A stretch of 64,000 nucleotides of DNA, taken from contig RPFO01000034.1 in assembly GCA_009746045.1 (NCBI GenBank), forward strand, positions 2,557,026 through 2,621,025. The letters are read 5' to 3'. This DNA comes from Mesostigma viride. Lineage: Eukaryota; Streptophyta; Mesostigmatophyceae; Mesostigmatales; Mesostigmataceae. The position numbers and the translations under genes are program-made. Shown one piece after another: positions 44,155-55,590 of the stretch. The notes under the pieces are model-generated. The model saw only the letters and a program-made list of their open reading frames with translations. It ran no database searches and was not told where the DNA came from. Within the stretch, counting starts at the first letter, position 1. The number at the start of each line of letters is the position of its first letter.

Positions 44155-46600
44155 CATGGATGGTGGTGGTGGGTGGCTGGCATGCATGGATGGTGGTGGT
44201 GGGTGGCTGGCACGCATGGATGGTGGTGGTGGGTGGCTGGCACGCATGGATGATGGTGGTGGGTGGCTGGCATGCATGGATGGTGGTGGGGTGGCTGGCA
44301 TGCATGGATGGTGGTGGTGGGTGGCTGGCATGCATGGATGGTGGTGGTGGGGTGCTGGCACGCATGGATGGTGGTGGTGGGTGGCTGGCATGCATGGATG
44401 GTGGTGGTGGGGTGCTGGCACGCATGGATGGTGGTGGTGGGGTGCTGGCATGCATGGATGATGGTGGTGGGGTGCTGGCATGCATGGATGGTGGTGGTGG
44501 GGTGCTGGCACGCATGGATGGTGGTGGTGGGGTGCTGGCATGCATGGATGATGGTGGTGGGGTGCTGGCATGCATGGATGGTGGTGGTGGGTGGCTGGCA
44601 TGCATGGATGATGGTGGTGGGGTGCTGGCATGCATGGATGGTGGTGGTGGGTGGCTGGCACGCATGGATGGTGGTGGTGGGTGGCTGGCACGCATGGATG
44701 GTGGTGGTGGGTGGCTGGCACGCATGGATGGTGGTGGTGGGTGGCTGGCACGCATGGATGATGGTGGTGGGTGGCTGGCATGCATGGATGGTGGTGGTGG
44801 GGTGCTGGCACGCATGGATGGTGGTGGTGGGGTGCTGGCATGCATGGATGATGGTGGTGGGGTGCTGGCATGCATGGATGGTGGTGGTGGGTGGCTGGCA
44901 CGCATGGATGGTGGTGGTGGGTGGCTGGCACGCATGGATGATGGTGGTGGGGTGCTGGCATGCATGGATGGTGGTGGTGGGTGGCTGGCATGCATGGATG
45001 GTGGTGGTGGGTGGCTGGCATGCATGGATGGTGGTGGTGGGGTGCTGGCACGCATGGATGGTGGTGGTGGGGTGCTGGCACGCATGGATGGTGGTGGTGG
45101 GTGGCTGGCATGCATGGATGGTGGTGGTGGGGTGCTGGCACGCATGGATGGTGGTGGTGGGGTGCTGGCATGCATGGATGATGGTGGTGGGGTGCTGGCA
45201 TGCATGGATGGTGGTGGTGGGGTGCTGGCACGCATGGATGGTGGTGGTGGGGTGCTGGCATGCATGGATGATGGTGGTGGGGTGCTGGCATGCATGGATG
45301 GTGGTGGTGGGTGGCTGGCATGCATGGATGGTGGTGGTGGGTGGCTGGCATGCATGGATGGTGGTGGTGGGGTGCTGGCACGCATGGATGGTGGTGGTGG
45401 GGTGCTGGCACGCATGGATGGTGGTGGTGGGTGGCTGGCATGCATGGATGGTGGTGGTGGGGTGCTGGCACGCATGGATGGTGGTGGTGGGGTGCTGGCA
45501 CGCATGGATGGTGGTGGTGGGTGGCTGGCATGCATGGATGGTGGTGGTGGGGTGCTGGCACGCATGGATGGTGGTGGTGGGGTGCTGGCATGCATGGATG
45601 GTGGTGGTGGGTGGCTGGCATGCATGGATGGTGGTGGTGGGTGGCTGGCACGCATGGATGGTGGTGGTGGGTGGCTGGCACGCATGGATGGTGGTGGTGG
45701 GTGCTGGCATGCATGGATGGTGGTGGTGGGTGGCTGGCACGCATGGATGGTGGTGGTGGGGTGCTGGCACGCATGGATGGTGGTGGTGGGGTGCTGGCAC
45801 GCATGGATGGTGGTGGTGGGTGGCTGGCATGCATGGATGGTGGTGGTGGGGTGCTGGCACGCATGGATGGTGGTGGTGGGGTGCTGGCATGCATGGATGA
45901 TGGTGGTGGGGTGCTGGCATGCATGGATGGTGGTGGTGGGTGGCTGGCATGCATGGATGATGGTGGTGGGGTGCTGGCATGCATGGATGGTGGTGGTGGG
46001 TGGCTGGCATGCATGGATGGTGGTGGTGGGTGGCTGGCACGCATGGATGGTGGTGGTGGGTGGCTGGCACGCATGGATGGTGGTGGTGGGTGGCTGGCAC
46101 GCATGGATGGTGGTGGTGGGGTGCTGGCACGCATGGATGATGGTGGTGGGTGGCTGGCACGCATGGATGGTGGTGGTGGGTGGCTGGCACGCATGGATGA
46201 TGGTGGTGGGTGGCTGGCATGCATGGATGGTGGTGGTGGGGTGCTGGCACGCATGGATGGTGGTGGTGGGGTGCTGGCATGCATGGATGATGGTGGTGGG
46301 GTGCTGGCATGCATGGATGGTGGTGGTGGGTGGCTGGCACGCATGGATGGTGGTGGTGGGGTGCTGGCATGCATGGATGGTGGTGGTGGGTGGCTGGCAC
46401 GCATGGATGGTGGTGGTGGGTGGCTGGCACGCATGGATGGTGGTGGTGGGGTGCTGGCATGCATGGATGATGGTGGTGGGGTGCTGGCATGCATGGATGG
46501 TGGTGGTGGGTGGCTGGCACGCATGGATGGTGGTGGTGGGTGGCTGGCACGCATGGATGATGGTGGTGGGGTGCTGGCATGCATGGATGGTGGTGGTGGA
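44155..46600. repeat. 30-bp minisatellite, about 81 copies
   Basis: Unit CATGGATGGTGGTGGTGGGT plus GGCTGGCACG, exactly 30 bp almost throughout; variants at three sites (CAC/CAT, GGGTGGC/GGGGTGC, GATGG/GATGA) occur in different combinations. A period divisible by three and free of stops gives ORFs of 870-950 residues in several frames on both strands; they are artefacts of the repeat. Confidence 0.97.
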
Positions 46601-47105
46601 CATGTCGCTGGCTGAGGACCAACACGAAAAAAGAAGCCATATCGCTGGCTGAGGACCAACACGAAAAAAGAAAACATATCGCTGGCTGACGACCAACACG
46701 AAAAAAGAAAACATATCGCTGGCTGACGACCAACACGAAAAAAGAAAACATTTAGCTGGCTTAGGACCAACACGAAAAAAGAAAACATTTAGCTGGCAGA
46801 GGACCAATACGAAAAAATACTCTGGTCGCTCGCTGAGGACCAACCCTTAAAAAGAAGCCGTGTCGCTGGCTGAGGACCAACACGAAAAAAGAAAACATAT
46901 TGCTGGCTGAGGACCAACACGAAAAAAGAAGGCATATCGCTGGCTGAGGACCAACACGAAAAAAGAAGCCATGTCGCTGGCTGAGGACCAACCCTTAAAA
47001 AGAAGGCATATCGCTGGCCGAGAACCAACCAGAAAAAAGAAGTCATGTCGCTGGCTGAGGACCAACACGAAAAAACAAGCCATATCGCTGGCTGAGGACT
47101 ACAAA
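46601..47105. repeat. 37-bp tandem repeat, about 13 copies
   Basis: Unit TCGCTGGCTGAGGACCAACA plus CGAAAAAAGAAGCCATA, starting at 46605 and 46642 and so on. Copies vary by a few bases. It directly abuts the 30-bp minisatellite. Confidence 0.93.
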
Positions 47106-48049
47106 AGGGCATCATAGACGCCACCCTGCTCGCGCGAGTAAGTAGGGGTTCGTTGCACATTTACCTGCACGCATAAATCAGGAAGGGGGAAAAACGGCAT
47201 TGAACAGGACCACGATTAGAATTGGGCTAGCTATAAACTAACCGGACCATTTGAAGGCATAGCAACAAACATCACGCTCGACATCAAAAAAGACTGCGCT
47301 GTTGATGCACCTTTTTCATTATGGCGGCGAGTTGAGGCGGCAGATTCCTCACCATCTTCAGCTAGGCAGCGATGATTATTACAGAAAACAGCTATGGCGG
47401 CAGCAGTGGTGGTGCGGTTTTCGAAACCCAACAGCTGTTGTGACCGATCGTCCGTGGAGCGACCCCTGTCAACGGCCCAGCGTAACCGGCGTTCAGGACG
47501 GAAAACGTGGCATGCTCGCCATTCGGCCAACGAGGCGAAACGCGGCGCTAGATTATTCTTATTGACAAACCGCGCATGCGGATTGGACGACTCACAATGT
47601 GACGTAATCCAAGCGTCGGTCTTCACGGTCCCGCAGGTATAAAAAGGAACAACACGCAGCCAATTTGACGCTACAATCGGGATGTTTGGATTTGGGCGTC
47701 ACCATGCTGCCGTGGATAACGACGTCCGCGGTTCGATTCTAGCGTGAGCCCGGTGCTTTTTTGCACGTCGTCTGAGAGATCATCTGTCATATTACCACCA
47801 GTCGTCACTCTGCAAAGCGACGTGCCTACTGCCACGTGGTATGGCAAAAATTTCGAATGCAGAACTTTTGGGGTATACAAATAAATATATTAATGAATCG
47901 GGTATAGTAAATGTATGGGGATATATACTAACATGCTAGCCAATATATATTAAAAAGATAATTACTTACAGCAGAGTGAAATCACTCAAACCAAAGCAAA
48001 CGCCCAGCTATAAACCTATATACAGAGCCATGTCAAAGCTCTATACTAC
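47106..48049. other. No gene recognised; two weak palindrome copies
   Basis: Moderate-GC sequence with palindrome-like sites near 47455 and 47805 and an A/T-rich end (47880-47960). Short open frames only. May contain the 5' exon of the companion gene (minus), but no convincing one is visible. Confidence 0.45.
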
Positions 48050-49880
48050 GATAAGACCAATGGAAACGCCTAACGGGAGGAACCTAATAGCCCTGCTGCA
48101 CCGCAAAATCAGCCCGCGTACGGCGGAGCATGATGTCAGCCATGGCCCGAGTCAGCGCCACCGACAAGCGCTGACGCCAATATGACGTCCAGGTCCGCGC
48201 CGACCATGGGGCCCGCTGGCCCTCCAGGTCCAGCCGGTCCTCCCGGAGCCGGCAACACTCCTTGAAGAAGGCGGAGGTCAGGGGCCCCATGGCCCCAAAC
48301 TCCTCCAGGACAAAGGGCACCACACGATGGTGCCCGACGTCGCCGTAGGCCAGGAGCTTGGCCCGCTCCGCCCGGTCCGCCGTGTAACCTGCCGTGAGGG
48401 AGGCCCCAGCCACGTGGCTAAGAGCCAAGGGCCGCGCCACCGAAACGTCAATAAGCAGATGCCGGCCACCCCCCTCAAAGTCCAGCACCACGATGTCAGG
48501 CCGGTGGTTGGGGGAATAGAAGGCAGCGCCATCCGCATCCTCGGACCGGATGTTCGCGTGGGGGAAAACCGACCGAATCATGGCGAGCACCACCGTCAGG
48601 AGGACAGTGTGCAAATACAAATACCAATTCTGATTCTGTTGGCCCCCCATGCAGGCAAGGTAGTGAGTCCCCGTGGGATCCAGCGGCTGCCCACAGCTAC
48701 CACAAGGCCGCCCGGCCGGAACAAGAGGCTGCGGGGCAAATAGCTGGTGCCGGAGCGCCACCGAGTAGTGGCTGGGAGCCAAGGCGAATGGGGGGGCCAT
48801 GGGAAGAGCACGAAGGTACGCCGAGCCCACACTCCGCAAGGAAAGCGAGAACAGCCACGCACGTCCCTGGGCGGTGAGGTCCGCGAAAAGAGCAATCCAA
48901 TCAGCCGTGTGCAGAATACCCGCGTAGGTTTTCTGGTGTTTATCGATGACGCGAGCAGGGAATGCGGCGGGAGATTGAACGGAGGCGACCGAGGGAGTGC
49001 CGCGAGGGAGGTGGCGCTGTACCGCCTGAGCGGCACGGACGGGAGAACAGGCCTGCTGGATCTCAGCATAGGCCTCCTGGATGGCGGTGACGAAGGGCAA
49101 AGGGCTGCTGGGGTCCAGGAGGTCAGGCGCTGCTGGTGCCAAAAGGGGCAGGAGCCGGCAGCTTTCCGCCCACGACTGAGCGACGGAGCCCAAAAATGCT
49201 GCTGGGGCCAGCCGGGCGGCACGAGTCAGACCGCAGCCACCCATCCGTGCAGGCAGGGAGGCAATGCGAATAGCATGTGGCGGGAGGTCGGGGCCCGGGA
49301 CCAGCTGCGCCAAGGCCGACTGGATGCGTTCGTCGTGGCCCTCGGCGGCCAGCCGGACCTGAGCCGGAAGAGCGCCCCGGAGCCAGTGAACGACGCGAGG
49401 GTGAGCGCAAAACCACAGAAGCAGACCCTTGGTCTGCGAATCATGAAGGCGCGCAATCAAGGGCAGTACCTCAGTGCGTGCCTCGAGGGCGGCCCGCAGA
49501 GCATCGATGACAAACGCGGGGTCGCCAACCGGAACGCCGAGGACATCCAACCCATGGAGGCGCTCGTCCCGGCCCAAGAGCTGGGGCGGAAAGCCGGAGC
49601 AATCCCCGTGGGGCGAGTACACCGCGCACTTGGCCAGGGTCAACGGGAGGTTGATGTCGGCCACCGCGGTCTGCAGTGCCAGCAGAGCCGCGGTGGTGTC
49701 CGGCACAGGGCCCAGAAGGTAGATATCATCCAAGTAGGCCTGAATAGCGACCGCCGGGTGGGCAGCATGGACCGCTTGGAGGCAACCCTGGAGGGGGGCG
49801 GCAAAGTACAGGGGTCCCAGGGGGTCCCCTTGCTGGGTGCCCGACCGCGACAGCAGGCCGCCGCGAGTGCCGTCCGCCAT
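48050..49880 (-). mobile_element. LINE-C: 5'-truncated RLE-type LINE inside the giant element
   Basis: The intact minus-strand frame 49880-48084 starts inside the reverse transcriptase and lacks the fingers and motif A, so the copy is 5'-truncated. The 3' UTR continues to about 48050. The GC-rich body contrasts with the A/T-rich sequence beginning directly at its 5' border (49.9 kb), which supports an insertion. No target duplication could be defined with certainty. Confidence 0.75.
48084..49880 (-). pseudogene. LINE-C reverse transcriptase and restriction-like endonuclease fragment
   Basis: About 598 codons, no internal stop. Begins with SGTQQGDPLGPLYF (RT motif B) and AYLDDIYLLG (motif C, YLDD). 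A thumb-like region and an Ala-rich stretch follow. Near the C-terminus a zinc-finger-like cluster CGSCGQPLDPTGTHYLAC precedes RPDIVVLDFEGGG and LLIDVSV, the layout of the restriction-like (PD-(D/E)XK) endonuclease of R2/NeSL/Dualen-type LINEs. This sets it apart from LINE-A, which has an AP endonuclease. Without its N-terminus it cannot be active alone. Confidence 0.8.
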
Positions 49881-49904
49881 GAGCCAATATATTTATACTT
49901 TCTG

Positions 49905-50365
49905 CTGTCCATATGCTTATTATTATGATTATTGTTATGAATATGATATATGTTCTTTCTAATATTTGTTAAATATATTTTCCTATTTACTGCTAACTTA
50001 CTGTACTAGTTTTTTATATAAATGACTAGTACTAGATAGATTAATGCCATGAATACAAATTTAAAATATAGATTAAATTTTATGACAATATTACATATAT
50101 TTATGGACATCACTCTTTTTTTCATACAATAAGTAGAAAATATTTAGTATTAGAGATAGCTAGTCTGTCCAGTTCATATTTCTTTTATCTAAACAATAAT
50201 GATTGTAATAGAAATAGTACTAAATACTAATTAAAACTATATAAATACCAATAAATACTTTCCATATTTCTGCTACATAATTAAACAATAATGATTAAAA
50301 CAATTATGTTCAATATTCAATTTCATTTAGTAGAATCTTAAATAATTCCATGAATTAATTCACGT
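49905..50365. other. A/T-rich segment upstream of the transposase gene
   Basis: About 460 bp of very A/T-rich DNA with no ORF, between LINE-C and the transposase. It could be promoter or spacer; it is much poorer in G/C than its neighbours. Confidence 0.5.
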
Positions 50366-50425
50366 ATTTTCCTGTCTTGGTGTGATCATCCAGGTACCTC
50401 GGCAACGACACGACACGCCTGAAAA

Positions 50426-53400
50426 ATGAGCCGGGAAGGTGTGTTTCCAATGATGCAAATCTTGGTCGCGCTGCAGCGCGACCTCTTCTCAGTTCCATAC
50501 GAAAAGGCCTTAAAACTTGTGTGTAACTTCGCAAGGGTCGCGCTGCAGAGCTACCAATAATTTCATGAAGTTTGACTTTCTCTATATTTGCTTCGCAATT
50601 GAGATTCTTTTGTATCTGCGAAGAAGGTGGGGTCATTTCGCGGAGTGACCCTGCTAATATGTTAATTGTCCGTGAATTTCTTTTTGTTTCTGCAGCACGG
50701 GAACGGGTGTTTCTTTCGCCAACCTCCTCCTCCTTGCGTGGCGGCTTTGCTAATCGACTCAATGCCCACAACTTGAGCATCGGGACACCGACGCCCCTTG
50801 CAGCGGATCTGAAAAACAGCTCGAAACGAAATTTCGGGAATGAGAACCGCAGCACCTCGCCCGCCGTCAGGAAGCCAGCGAAAAGGCCTGGCCAGTACGC
50901 CGAGAAGAAGTCTGTTGTGGGGACTCATCTTGCTGATGAGGCGTACAACGTAGTTCATCACATGAGGAATGAATCTACCAAGCGGGCCTCTTTTGAGGAG
51001 ATTGTTGATGGCTTCAATAAGAGGGCTGACGAGCTCAAGGCGGAGCATTTTGACATTCCGGTGGCCAAGCTTTTTGATGAGCAGCGGCTTGCACAACTGT
51101 CGAGGTCTTGGGTGGCTCGGCTGATCGCCCTTTTTGACGACCTGTCGAAATCCGACCATGACAGAGACGTCAAGATCATTTTGGTGTCAACTCTTTTTTG
51201 TGGGGACGACATCGAGAAGGAGTTTTCGGCGGCAGAGTTGGAGAGAATGACGGGTGTCCCCGCGAAGACCATTCTCAAAGTTCGGGCGATCAGAAAGCAA
51301 CAGAAGATGGAGTTCCTGACGCGTGCGCTGGCGCGAAAGAAGAGGAAGTTGCCCCAATTTGTAATCGAGTCGATCGCGCAGGCTTGGACTGATGAGGAGA
51401 ACTCGCGCGCTTCGCCCCAAGAGAGGGATACCATAAAGACGCACGAACGAGTTGGCAATCGTGCGATTTTGGTTGGTGTCCAAGGGGCCTACTTCTACCT
51501 CACCTCGAAGGAGGACATATATCTCAAGTTTTTAGCGGAGCACACGTACTGGGACAAGAAAAGTCCGCAGTATGAGAAGGATGTCGGCATCCATGTCGGA
51601 TATACGACTTTCTGCAAGTACGCCCCCAAAACCGTCAAGGGGAAGTGGAAGGAGAGAAACGTGTGCGCCTGTGAGACGCATACGGTCATGCAGTCGAAGG
51701 TAGCGGCATGGACTAGGTACTGCAAGGCGAAGCACGGCAAGAACTGCAAGTGCGGCGACGAGTGTGAGGGATGTTTAAGGGCGAGATTGCCTGACGGCAC
51801 GTGCGGGATGTTCGAAAGCCTGCACACGACCGAATGGGTGAAGCACTTCCATTGCCGTGTGGCGGAGGCGGATGGGGGTAGTGAGCTGGGGGGTGGGGCA
51901 AACTCGGCGAGAAACGAAGAGGAGGAAGGGGACAATAATGTGACGGAAGATGAATGGCAGGGGCAAGACCTTGACGATCTTGAAATAAATGAGAGGATCG
52001 TGGAGGATGAGGAAGGGGTGCCAAGGGTAGGGGACCCATCCATGGAGGAGGGGTCTGTCTTTCGCATTCTGAAGAGGGCATGTATGGAGAACTCGTGTCC
52101 CGAGTCCCGGTGTGGCATCAAAGACTGGGTGTTGTGTGACCGGGACAAGAATTCAACAGAACTACTAAATTGGTTCAGATACGTGAAGAAGGAGGTAGTG
52201 GTTTCCCGACCGGCAGGGGAGGTAAGCGTGTTTGGATTTTGTGACGCAATTATTTCGCAGCGTCATTCTGCAGCGCGATGTTAATTTAAAGGCTTTTCTG
52301 ATACTTTATGAATATGTTACTTGCAAATTTACTTCATCCCTTGGTTAAAACAGGACGCGACCGATCGGCGGGTCCCGGAGAAGGTCAAGCGGCCCGTACA
52401 GGAAACGATGAGGTCAACGCCCGCGCAGCTGAGGCTGGCGATTATCGAGAGTTGGGAGGACTTTACCAACCACTGCTTTACGTCATGGTGGCAGTCGGCA
52501 ACGATCAAGGACCGGGAGAGGAACATGACTGAGGGGGATGTGCTCGTGCATGGAGATTGGGCCGAGAATTACGAGAACAACAACTACGTCCAACTGCAGT
52601 CGCAGTACTTTCACAAGACGAGCTTTGTCCTCATGCCCATGATCGTGCGATATTTGCACAATGGTGCGATGGCAAAGCGAACGTTCTTTTTTCTCGGGGA
52701 AGCCAAGATGAAGCGGGGAGAGCGGGCGCTCGTCTACGCGCTGAGGACAATCATGGAAACCCTGCGCGGACTTGGTGTGGGGGTGAAGAGGATGTTCATG
52801 TGCTCTGACAACTGCTCATCCCAGTTCAAGTCCAAGTACGTGGTTAACGCCGTCTTCCGCCTCCTCATGCAGGATCCCGACTTGGAATCCTTCGAGTACC
52901 ACTACTTGGGTGAGCAGCACGGGAAGGGGGAGGTGGATGGTCAGGGAGCGAAGTTCAAGTGCATTGTGAGGAACATGCAATGCATTCCTGAGAACCAGGG
53001 CATCGTTACAGGGCGCCAGATCGTCAAGTACATGCGGGACAGCTGGGAAGGAGGCAAAACCACGAGCAGGGAGTCGGCCCGCGCTCGGGCAGAGGGCGTC
53101 CACCGTCATTTCTTTCATTTTCCTGAGGTGCGAAACTCAATTTTTCTTGAACTTGATTGAGGTATCTCTGCAGAGTGACCTTTTGCCCATTTGCATTTTA
53201 TTATTTGATAATGCTAAAAGAACTGGTATGAATTAGCGTCTTATATAGTGAAAAATGCATGCAAAGCACTTTCAAAGGGGTATCTCTGCAGAGTGACCCT
53301 TCATGTGTACTTGATCTATTGACACATACCAACTTTCCGTTTCTGACATTCTCCCTCATTGCAGGACCTCGACTCCGGCGCCCGTATGATACCGACGCGT

Positions 53401-54108
53401 GTCGAGGCCATCAAGCAAGCGCACTGGTGGCGCCTGGACAAGTCTGACCCGGGGCTCCTGATGATGAGGCGTTTTTCGTGCTACTGCCCAGCCTGCCTAG
53501 CTAACAGGTGGGAGGAGTGCCGGACCGAGTGGACACATATCGAGGAATTTAACGATGAGGGCCAAACGATGAAAACTTTCCGCCTGATGCCGCCAACGCA
53601 GCCCATACCTCCGGTTCGCCAGCTGACGCGGGCGGAACTGCTGAAGGATCAAAGGGATGCCATTGGCAGGCAGATGCGCATGTATGATTACATCGCAGTT
53701 CCGTCAGACAGAGAGGACGTGAACCACAATTCCGCCCACCCTTTTTGGGTGATGCAGGTGGTGAGGGAGGCCTCAGTGCTGGAGAAGGAGGAGGTTAGGT
53801 GGGTTGAGGGACAAAACGGACGGCAGAAGGAGATTTTCTTGCCCGGCCACGCCGTTCTGGCGGTTCGGCTGTGGAAGCGAGATATGCATGACCCCCTGCA
53901 TTTTACTCTGGATTTGGCTGATTGGCCGGAGTCCCGCCCAGCCGACCTGGTCGATTGCTATCTGTGCATCTCCGCTGCTCTTCCGCTCCAGTGCATGGTC
54001 CTTGGCAACCAAAGGCAAGCCTACGTTGATATGAGCAAGGAGCTTGACGCGTGGCTAACCGCTCTTGTACGCAACCAGCAAGCCCCGGAGGGGCTGCCAC
54101 CGGCTTAA
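50426..54108 (+). CDS. DDE-like transposase of the giant element, spliced
   Basis: Exons: a possible 13-bp first exon 50426-50438 (ATG AGC CGG GAA G, donor GTGTG, phase fits), then 50696-52221, 52354-53127 and 53365-54108, all GT-AG, phase 0 at the last two joins. Total about 1,020 residues. Exon 2 has a helical N-terminus and a Cys/His cluster (CKAKHGKNCKCGDECEGCL) that may bind zinc, then an acidic tract. Exon 3 holds the likely RNase H-fold core: HGDWAENYENNNY (first Asp), FMCSDNCSSQFKSKY (second Asp) and EQHGKGEVDGQGAKFK (third acidic residue with HGKG). Exon 4 adds a Cys pair (CYCPACLANRWEEC) and a C-terminal domain. The family is not one I can name; cutting and joining of element ends is inferred. 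Confidence 0.75.
50464..50483. repeat. Perfect 20-bp palindrome
   Basis: GGTCGCGCTGCAGCGCGACC, the only fully symmetric copy of the palindrome family, in the putative first intron of the transposase gene. Two further copies follow at 50535 and 50629. Confidence 0.92.
52354..53127 (+). CDS. Transposase catalytic exon
   Basis: 258 codons in phase 0, uninterrupted. Carries the D...D...E/D candidate triad: Asp in HGDWAENY, Asp in CSDNCSSQF about 85 residues later, and Glu/Asp in GEQHGKGEVDGQG. The introns on either side each carry palindrome copies (52258; 53161 and 53277). Confidence 0.78.
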
Positions 54109-54704
54109 ACTTTCGGGGACGCTCCGCAGCGCCACCCCTACGGATCTTTAAGCCTGGGCTTTATTCGCCTACGGTTGGGACAGTGTTTATTCGTGTTTAT
54201 ATATTTTTGGAGAACATTTTTTTGTTTTTTCATATATGTTACATTAGATGACAAGTGGCTGGGAACATTGTTAGCCTCGGTAGTGACAAATTTTAGTATA
54301 TTTCCGTGTCGAAATGGCGAGTATTTTATTTAACTTGTACAATAATTTTTCGAATTACAAATTTATAATTTGGTTTGACCTAAAAATCATGTCGTCACTC
54401 AAATATGTAGTTGCTGTGTAGGACTTTCCGTCTGCAAATTGGTTCGTACTAATTTCGAATGTCACAACAATGTTACTGTACTAAGGCCTCTTTGGTAGAT
54501 GTCTTAAAACACAAATTCGCTCCGGAAGTGCCAAAGTACCTTGCTTGTAACCGGACTAGTTACGAATTGTGATTGGAAGGTTGTCCCCTACAACCACAAG
54601 GAATAGAGGGGACGCTCCGCAGCGCCACCCATACGACAGTCCGGACCGGGCTTTGCTGAAATAATTTTCTCACTCGCAACTTAGCCATCAAACTCACTTT
54701 TACG

Positions 54705-55177
54705 ATGGAGCGCGCCGATGTTTTTGGTTCGCAGCATACATATGTGCATGTCGATAAAAAGGAGCATGCGGCCAACATGTATGTTGAAATCGACTCCCCC
54801 CCCACGACTTCCCACGCTCCCTGCGGGGACCGTTTGGAGGTTGGGGTTCAGGTGTCATTGCGTTCGGAAACGGGATGATCGACCTGATGCCCCCAGATTC
54901 AGATTTGGCGCCTGCCCCCCGTGTTCCGGGTAAGGCCAGGGTGGTGCAATGCCTCCAGAATGAGGGCACGGAAATTTCGCCCAATGTCTCGGCTGTGCGC
55001 CTCCGGGCTGAGGCCCAGCATGAGTTCTTGAATGCGGCGGAAATAGGTGGGGCCGTATGGGCCCCCAAACAATTTTCCAACGAGCCTCCAAATTTCGTGG
55101 GGGACTTGTACAAGGGAGCGTACAAGTTTCGTGACATTGAGATCGATGGATGGGGGTCATTTCTCCAGGAAAAGTGA
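54705..55177 (+). pseudogene. Small ORF near the right end of the giant element, one frameshift
   Basis: ATG at 54705 (MERADVFGSQHTYVHVDKKE) reads to a run of eight C at about 54795-54802; past it the natural frame is the one containing GVIAFGNGMIDLMPPDSDLA and ending at TGA 55175-55177, about 157 residues in all. A palindrome copy sits about 80 bp upstream (54608). Not recognised; no membrane segment. Its position between transposase and TIR suggests an accessory gene. Confidence 0.5.
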
Positions 55178-55462
55178 ATGCCGGTCCCATTTGGCAAATA
55201 TAATCGATGATTAATTCCATGCAACATTTTGCGTTGGTCAAATGTGTAAATTTGCATTATTCATCGATTCAATAAAATTATGGGGGTGGGTATACCCACC
55301 ATTTGATGGTTGAAAGTACTACTAGCTTCGTCGATTAACTCTTCTCAACATGGTCCTCTAGTCGACTAGGATTGTACCAATCCATCAGGGTATCGAGAAA
55401 CTTGTTATGCCGAAACACTCCGGTCGAAAATTTCGTGCCACCTGCAGGCAATCAAAAAGCGC

Positions 55463-55588
55463 ACGCGGACCGACGGGAAAGAGTAGTTAGTCACGAAATT
55501 AAAAAAACGACAAAAAGTGTCACACGCGGCCCGGCGGGAAAGAGTAGTTTGTTACGAAGTTAAAAAAACGACGAAAAGTGTCACACTT
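55463..55588 (+). repeat. Subterminal 61-bp direct repeats of the giant element
   Basis: ACGCGG starts at 55463 and 55524; each unit runs through GGGAAAGAGTAGTT and AAAAAAACGA to AGTGTCAC. They end against the right TIR. A related AGTGTGTGACACTTTTCC lies inside the left TIR (33766-33785). Subterminal repeats are typical transposase-binding sites. Confidence 0.85.
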
Positions 55589-55590
55589 TT

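Larger units (their letters stand above)
37147..54630. repeat. Dispersed palindrome family in introns and flanks of the giant element
   Basis: Short inverted repeat, idealised GGTCAC-TCTGCAGA-GTGACC with one or both arms varied. Copies near 37147, 37264, 38637, 38868, 39519, 39779, 41310, 41526, 41758, 43414, 47455, 47805, 50464, 50535, 50629, 52258, 53161, 53277, 54115 and 54608, plus the 58-bp array. Those between exons fall in introns; the rest are upstream, downstream or intergenic. None is inside an exon I could support, and I saw none outside the element. Function unknown. Confidence 0.85.

Noticed and set aside
43945-46843. ORFs of 870-950 residues over the 30-bp minisatellite
   Set aside because: A 30-bp stop-free period opens several frames on both strands at once; no unique sequence, no start context and no domain.
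47231-47626. 131-residue minus-strand ORF as first exon of the companion gene
   Set aside because: Composition looks random, and no donor/acceptor pair links it in phase to 43343.
47690-47765. tRNA gene suggested by GGTTCGATTCT followed by T6
   Set aside because: The T-arm stem does not pair beyond two base pairs and no D-arm or acceptor stem fits. A tRNA-derived SINE remnant is possible but unsupported.
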